DNA from: Bacteroidales bacterium
Lineage (GTDB): Bacteria; Bacteroidota; Bacteroidia; Bacteroidales; WCHB1-69
NCBI GenBank assembly: GCA_012838875.1
Contig: DUOL01000235.1
Span: 1-9,136, forward strand
Reading direction: 5' to 3'
Length of the DNA stretch: 9,136 nt
Positions 6,111-9,136 of this stretch are shown here, piece by piece. The translations under genes and the position numbers were made by a program. The notes under the pieces were generated by a model. The model saw only the letters and a list, made by a program, of their open reading frames with translations. It had not been told where the DNA came from and did not search any database. Every line of letters starts with the position of its first letter. The stretch's first letter is position 1.

Positions 6111-7496
6111 ATGGGAATAACAATGCAAGTTTTAGGTTTACTGTTAAGCCTATCTATTTTAGTTCTAGTACACGAATTAGGGCACTATTTTTTCGCTAGA
6201 ATTTTCAAAACACGAGTGGAGAAATTCTACCTTTTCTTCAACCCGTGGTTTTCAATTATGCGTGCAAAAAAGATAGAGGGAAAGTGGAATTTTAGTTTTT
6301 TCTCCTCTACTTCGCCCGAACACTGGAAAGACCATCCGGAAACTACAGAATGGGGCATTGGTTGGTTGCCGTTGGGTGGCTATTGTTCCATCGCAGGAAT
6401 GGTTGATGAGACTAAAGGAGAAAAAGATTTATCTGCGGAGCCGCAAGAGTGGGAATTTCGTTCAAAACCTGCTTGGCAACGCTTTTTCATCATTATTGGC
6501 GGCGTACTCGTTAACTTCATTATTGCCCTCGTTCTCTATTCCGTTATCCTTTTCAAATGGGGAGAAGAGTACATACCTCTCGAAAATGCTCGCTACGGAT
6601 TGCAATTTTCTGAAGTTGCTCTGAAAACAGGATTTGAAAATGGTGATAAAATTATTGATATTGACGGAGAAAAGCCCGAAACAATAGGTGATTTTGTAAC
6701 GGGTTTGATGATTGATGACGTACAAAAAACGTCTGTTCTTCGCGGGGACGACACACTCACCGTGTACATTCCGAGCGATTTCGGCAAGCAAGTGTTAGCC
6801 AACCCTAAAAAAGGTGTCTGTCAATATGTTTTTCCCTTTGTTATCGACAGCATAATCCCTAATATGCCCGCAGCCATGGCTCAATTGCAAAAAGGCGATA
6901 GTTTAGTGGCTATTAACGACTCCTCCCTATTCTCTTTTTACGATTTCCAATCTCTTTTTAATGAGCATAAAAATGAGACTATTACGCTCTCCTATTATAG
7001 ACAAAATGAATTGCTACACAGTCAAATACTCCTTAATGAAGAAGGAAAAATCGGCGTTTATCCGGCTCATTACCTCCATTTTCTAAAAACTAAAAAGAAT
7101 GAATATGGTTTCTTTACCTCCATTCCCAAAGGTATCTCCTTAGGGTTTAACACTTTAGGAGTATACGTAAAGCAATTTAAACTTGTTTTTTCTAAAGAAG
7201 GAGCAACACAGTTGGGAGGTTTCGGAACCATTGGCAGTATTTTCCCGAAAACTTGGAATTGGCAACAATTTTGGTCAATGACCGCCCTCTTGTCAATCAT
7301 CTTAGCATTTATGAACTTCCTTCCTATTCCCGCTTTAGACGGCGGATATATTCTTTTTATTCTTGTTGAAATGATAACACGAAGGAAACCGAGTGATAAA
7401 TTTGTAGGTTATGCCAATATGGTTGGATTTACCTTATTGATTGCTCTTGTTTTATATGCTAACGGAATGGATATCATTAGAGCCCTTGGGTTTTAA
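6111..7496 (+). CDS. rseP: RIP metalloprotease RseP (site-2 protease family)
   Basis: A 461-residue inner-membrane zinc protease that cuts substrates within the membrane, such as anti-sigma factors and remnant signal peptides. The catalytic HELGH is at 21-25 (H21, E22, H25) in the first membrane helix, and the third zinc ligand D410 lies in NFLPIPALDGG at 402-412. The site-2 protease pattern GWLPLGGY at 84-91 is present. Membrane segments are near 5-28, 124-148, 387-408 and 434-455. Two PDZ-like regions sit between (about 160-235 and 240-318), the second with PAAMAQLQKGDSLVAIND, as in other RseP proteins. The N-terminal insertion 31-80 before the GWLPLGGY motif is longer than in E. coli. In many bacteria rseP follows dxr; here it is the first gene of the rightward unit, with a metallo-beta-lactamase-fold gene 36 nt downstream. 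Confidence 0.96.
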   Translation: MGITMQVLGLLLSLSILVLVHELGHYFFARIFKTRVEKFYLFFNPWFSIMRAKKIEGKWNFSFFSSTSPEHWKDHPETTEWGIGWLPLGGYCSIAGMVDETKGEKDLSAEPQEWEFRSKPAWQRFFIIIGGVLVNFIIALVLYSVILFKWGEEYIPLENARYGLQFSEVALKTGFENGDKIIDIDGEKPETIGDFVTGLMIDDVQKTSVLRGDDTLTVYIPSDFGKQVLANPKKGVCQYVFPFVIDSIIPNMPAAMAQLQKGDSLVAINDSSLFSFYDFQSLFNEHKNETITLSYYRQNELLHSQILLNEEGKIGVYPAHYLHFLKTKKNEYGFFTSIPKGISLGFNTLGVYVKQFKLVFSKEGATQLGGFGTIGSIFPKTWNWQQFWSMTALLSIILAFMNFLPIPALDGGYILFILVEMITRRKPSDKFVGYANMVGFTLLIALVLYANGMDIIRALGF

Positions 7497-7532
7497 AAAT
7501 TATATACTAAATATCATTTTTAAAAGTCAACT

Positions 7533-8168
7533 ATGTTACAGATAAAAACTTTTATTTTCAATTTTATTAATGTTAACACTTATCTTCTCTACGATGAGAC
7601 AAAAGAGGCGGTGATTATCGATGCCGGCAATGTTACACCGGCAGAAAATGAAGAGTTGAAAAATTTTGTAGAAAAAGAAAAATTGAACGTAAAGTACATA
7701 ATCAGTACTCACCCGCATATTGACCATGTTCTGGGCAATGACTATTGTAGAAATCAATTTGGGGCTAAACTGCTAATGCACAAAGCCGGACTTTCAATCT
7801 ATGATGAATCTTATGCTTACTGCATTGCTTTTGGCTTTAATCCGGGACAATTTCCGCCTGCTGACCAATATATTCAAGAAAAAGATATTATCTCTTTCGG
7901 CAAGCAGCATCTCGAAGTTATTGAAACACCCGGACATGCAGACGGAAGTGTCTGTCTCATTAATCACCGAGAAAATCTTATATTTGTCGGTGATGTTTTA
8001 TTTGAAGGCAGTATCGGCAGGACGGACTTACCCACAGGGAATTACGATTTATTAATCTCAAGTATAAAAAACAAAATAATCCCGCTTCCCGATGATATGA
8101 TTGTTTATAGCGGACATGGCGATACAACGACAATTGGCAACGAGAAAACGAATAACCCCTATTTATAA
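7533..8168 (+). CDS. Metallo-beta-lactamase-fold hydrolase (glyoxalase II-like, YcbL type)
   Basis: A 211-residue cytoplasmic protein with the complete two-metal site of this fold: THPHIDH at 59-65 (H60, H62, D64, H65), H135 in TPGHADGS, D154 in FVGDVLF and H195 in YSGHGDTTTIGNE. The GS.GRTDLP stretch at 159-167 and the short C-terminus are typical of YcbL-like proteins, which are smaller than true glyoxalase II and lack its C-terminal substrate domain. The reaction is probably hydrolysis of a thioester or related ester, but the substrate is not known from sequence. The gene lies 36 nt after rseP, with no TAnnTTTG box between, and 6 nt before folE, so the three are probably one transcript. 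Confidence 0.94.
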   Translation: MLQIKTFIFNFINVNTYLLYDETKEAVIIDAGNVTPAENEELKNFVEKEKLNVKYIISTHPHIDHVLGNDYCRNQFGAKLLMHKAGLSIYDESYAYCIAFGFNPGQFPPADQYIQEKDIISFGKQHLEVIETPGHADGSVCLINHRENLIFVGDVLFEGSIGRTDLPTGNYDLLISSIKNKIIPLPDDMIVYSGHGDTTTIGNEKTNNPYL

Positions 8169-8174
8169 AAAAGT

Positions 8175-8795
8175 ATGGTAGTAACAAATATGGAAGAAGG
8201 CTTTGAACGCCGCGATTTATACAATAAGGAAAATATTAATACCCTAACAGAAGCTTACGAGCAAATTTTGTCAGTTACGTTAGAAGATGTAACCCGCGAA
8301 GGATTGAAAAATACACCTATCCGTGCGGCAAAAGCGTTTCAATTTCTTATTCACGGCTACAATATCAATCCTGAAGAAATATTACGAAGTGCTTTATTTG
8401 AAGAAGATTACAAGCAAATTGTAGTAGTAAAAGATATCGAAATATACTCTTTATGCGAGCATCATCTGCTCCCTTTTTTCGGCAAGGCACATATCGGCTA
8501 TATTCCGAACGGCAAGATTGTGGGATTGAGTAAAATTCCACGTATTGTCGACGCTTTTGCTCGCCGAGTGCAGCTACAAGAACGACTAACTTCGCAAATT
8601 AAGGATTGTTTACAAAATGTGTTAAATCCGTTGGGAGTGGCTGTTGTCATTGAAGCGCAGCACCTTTGCATGTCCATGCGTGGTGTACAAAAGCAGAATG
8701 CGATGATGACCACTTCCGAGTTCACGGGGGCATTTCTCAAAAACACAAACACGCGTCAGGAATTTATGCACCTAATTAGTGCAGATTTGCACTAA
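8175..8795 (+). CDS. folE: GTP cyclohydrolase I
   Basis: A 206-residue cytoplasmic zinc enzyme converting GTP to 7,8-dihydroneopterin triphosphate, the first step to folate and also used for queuosine-type deazapurines. Zinc ligands are C94 and H97 in SLCEHHLLPF and C165 in QHLCMSMRG; H96 and H163 match the catalytic histidines of E. coli FolE. GLSKIPRIVDAFARR at 117-131 and TSEFTGAF at 180-187 are strongly conserved family stretches. Length fits the bacterial type IA enzyme. The ATG at 8175 lies 6 nt after the stop of the upstream hydrolase; a second ATG at 8190 is an equally possible start and would shorten the variable N-terminus by five residues. The last codons and stop form part of a perfect hairpin. 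No other folate gene is in the window. Confidence 0.97.
   Translation: MVVTNMEEGFERRDLYNKENINTLTEAYEQILSVTLEDVTREGLKNTPIRAAKAFQFLIHGYNINPEEILRSALFEEDYKQIVVVKDIEIYSLCEHHLLPFFGKAHIGYIPNGKIVGLSKIPRIVDAFARRVQLQERLTSQIKDCLQNVLNPLGVAVVIEAQHLCMSMRGVQKQNAMMTTSEFTGAFLKNTNTRQEFMHLISADLH
8776..8795. terminator. Perfect hairpin between convergent folE and tRNA-Arg
   Basis: TTAGTGCA (8776-8783) and TGCACTAA (8788-8795) form an 8-pair stem with a GATT loop and include the folE stop codon. It lies between two convergent genes, where a bidirectional terminator would be expected. No good T-tract follows on either strand, so termination is only a possibility. The upstream TGCAC at 8767-8771 can compete for the same pairing partner. 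Confidence 0.4.
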
Positions 8796-8818
8796 AATTA
8801 TCATTAGGAGCGTCTGAG

Positions 8819-8892
8819 TAGTCCCGGCGGGATTCAAACCCACGACCTTCAGAACCGGAATCTGACGTTCTATTCAGCTGAACTACGGGACC
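8819..8892 (-). tRNA. tRNA-Arg, anticodon CCG
   Basis: The minus strand folds into a full cloverleaf of 74 nt: a 7-pair acceptor stem (GGTCCCG with CGGGACT, closing on a G-U pair), a 4-pair D stem, a 5-pair anticodon stem (TCAGA/TCTGA) around TTCCGGT, a 5-nt variable loop and a 5-pair T stem (GTGGG/CCCGC). The anticodon is CCG (8858-8856), reading the Arg codon CGG. Discriminator base is A and CCA is not encoded. Two normally invariant positions differ: A at 19 (8874) and U at 56 (8836), which together keep a matched pair. It converges on folE, and a TAnnTTTG box lies 14 nt upstream. Confidence 0.97.
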
Positions 8893-8906
8893 AAAAAATT
8901 GCGTGG

Positions 8907-8914
8907 CAAAACTA
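8907..8914 (-). promoter_or_regulatory. Candidate -7 box for tRNA-Arg
   Basis: The minus strand reads TAGTTTTG, matching TAnnTTTG, ending 14 nt before the mature tRNA 5' end. A TTTG (8941-8938 on the minus strand) lies 23 nt further upstream, slightly farther than the usual -33 spacing. Confidence 0.5.
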
Positions 8915-8944
8915 CAAAAAATAGCCATATCTATTTACAAATTA

Positions 8945-8974
8945 CGAATTAGGAATTAAAAATTCCGAAATTCG
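8945..8974. repeat. Two-tier AT-rich inverted repeat
   Basis: Outer arms CGAATT (8945-8950) and AATTCG (8969-8974) enclose inner arms GGAATT (8952-8957) and AATTCC (8961-8966) around an AAA loop, giving twelve pairs interrupted only by a 1-nt against 2-nt bulge. It sits between the tRNA-Arg promoter and the right repeat copy. The rest of 8975-9016 is AT-rich with no further feature that I can support. Confidence 0.6.
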
Positions 8975-9016
8975 ATAGATTCATAATCATTTTCAGTTTA
9001 TAATTTATGATTTTTA

Positions 9017-9072
9017 TTAGGGCGTGCCCCCTCGCTACGCTCGGGGTCGGTCTCCGCCTCCAAGTCCGCAGG
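9017..9072 (+). repeat. GC-rich dispersed-type repeat, right copy (core)
   Basis: Inverted partner of 54-109: 52 of 56 positions agree, differing only at 9054, 9057, 9058 and 9070. The identical part (9017-9053) includes GGGCGTGCCC and a 19-nt segment (9028-9046) that can form a small GC hairpin on the minus strand. It is followed by a 30-nt spacer unlike that of the left copy, which has its own short hairpin (CTATG 9079-9083 with CATAG 9089-9093), and then by the hairpin at 9103-9125. Confidence 0.85.
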
Positions 9073-9102
9073 AAGGAGCTATGAATAGCATAGTCGAAAA
9101 AG

Positions 9103-9125
9103 GAGCTTCTAAAGGCGCTCTTTTT
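9103..9125 (+). terminator. Hairpin plus T-tract, outer part of the right composite repeat
   Basis: GAGC (9103-9106) pairs with GCTC (9117-9120), and T5 follows at 9121-9125, with an A-run just before. It corresponds in position and orientation within the repeat to the hairpin at 1-28. The stem is short with a 10-nt loop, so it is weaker as a terminator; an alternative pairing is GAG/CTC plus CTT/AAG with a bulge. Confidence 0.35.
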
Positions 9126-9136
9126 CTCCTTGCTCT

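Noticed and set aside
6358..6802. Open frames overlapping rseP
   Set aside because: They are shadows within a well-conserved RseP reading frame; no motif or plausible start context supports them.
8819..8892. tRNA-Arg as an integration (att) site
   Set aside because: No integrase, phage gene or duplicated tRNA 3' end is present on either side.
1..9136. Composite transposon or genomic island bounded by the inverted repeats
   Set aside because: The repeats are about 110 nt, non-coding and carry no transposase; the DNA between them is ordinary housekeeping genes with uniform composition. No target-site duplication could be identified.
1..9136. A novel defence, secretion or biosynthetic system
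   Set aside because: All ten protein genes belong to recognisable families with housekeeping or single-enzyme roles; no unknown multi-gene cluster, CRISPR array, phage gene or toxin-antitoxin pair was seen.

Overview
The window looks like a chromosomal segment, possibly one whole short contig, of an AT-rich member of the Bacteroidota, most likely Bacteroidales. Four things point there: a secreted protein ends in a type IX secretion (T9SS) type A sorting domain; promoter -7 boxes match the Bacteroidota consensus TAnnTTTG and Shine-Dalgarno sequences are largely absent; the TraR/DksA protein has the reduced zinc finger usual in this phylum; and LspA carries the long insertion between its two catalytic aspartates that I associate with this phylum. 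These are inferences from sequence features; no database was searched.

Layout. Positions 133-5993 hold seven genes on the minus strand, read right to left: a Nif3-like dinuclear-metal protein, a coiled-coil C4 zinc-ribbon protein, a TSUP (TauE/SafE) permease, a secreted endonuclease/exonuclease/phosphatase-fold protein with a T9SS tail, a TraR/DksA-type regulator, lspA and a thiamine pyrophosphokinase. The first four are closely packed and probably co-transcribed. An 82-nt AT-rich gap with its own -7 box separates them from the last three. A divergent promoter region (5994-6110) leads rightwards into rseP, a metallo-beta-lactamase-fold hydrolase and folE. A tRNA-Arg(CCG) gene faces folE convergently at 8819-8892.

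Functions. Most genes are envelope or cofactor housekeeping. LspA and RseP are both membrane proteases. FolE starts tetrahydropterin/folate synthesis and the pyrophosphokinase makes the cofactor TPP. The EEP protein is the only evident exported cargo. I see no defence system, prophage, CRISPR array, insertion sequence or novel gene cluster.

Unexplained structure. The two ends carry the same GC-rich composite repeat in inverted orientation: a 56-nt core (52/56 identical), a divergent 30-31 nt spacer, then a hairpin with a T-tract. The core contains a 19-nt segment able to fold into a GNA-triloop minihairpin. The repeat is probably dispersed in the genome and may be why the sequence ends where it does. 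The tRNA-Arg gene has two unusual bases, A19 and U56, which replace the nearly universal G19-C56 tertiary pair with a matched A-U pair.
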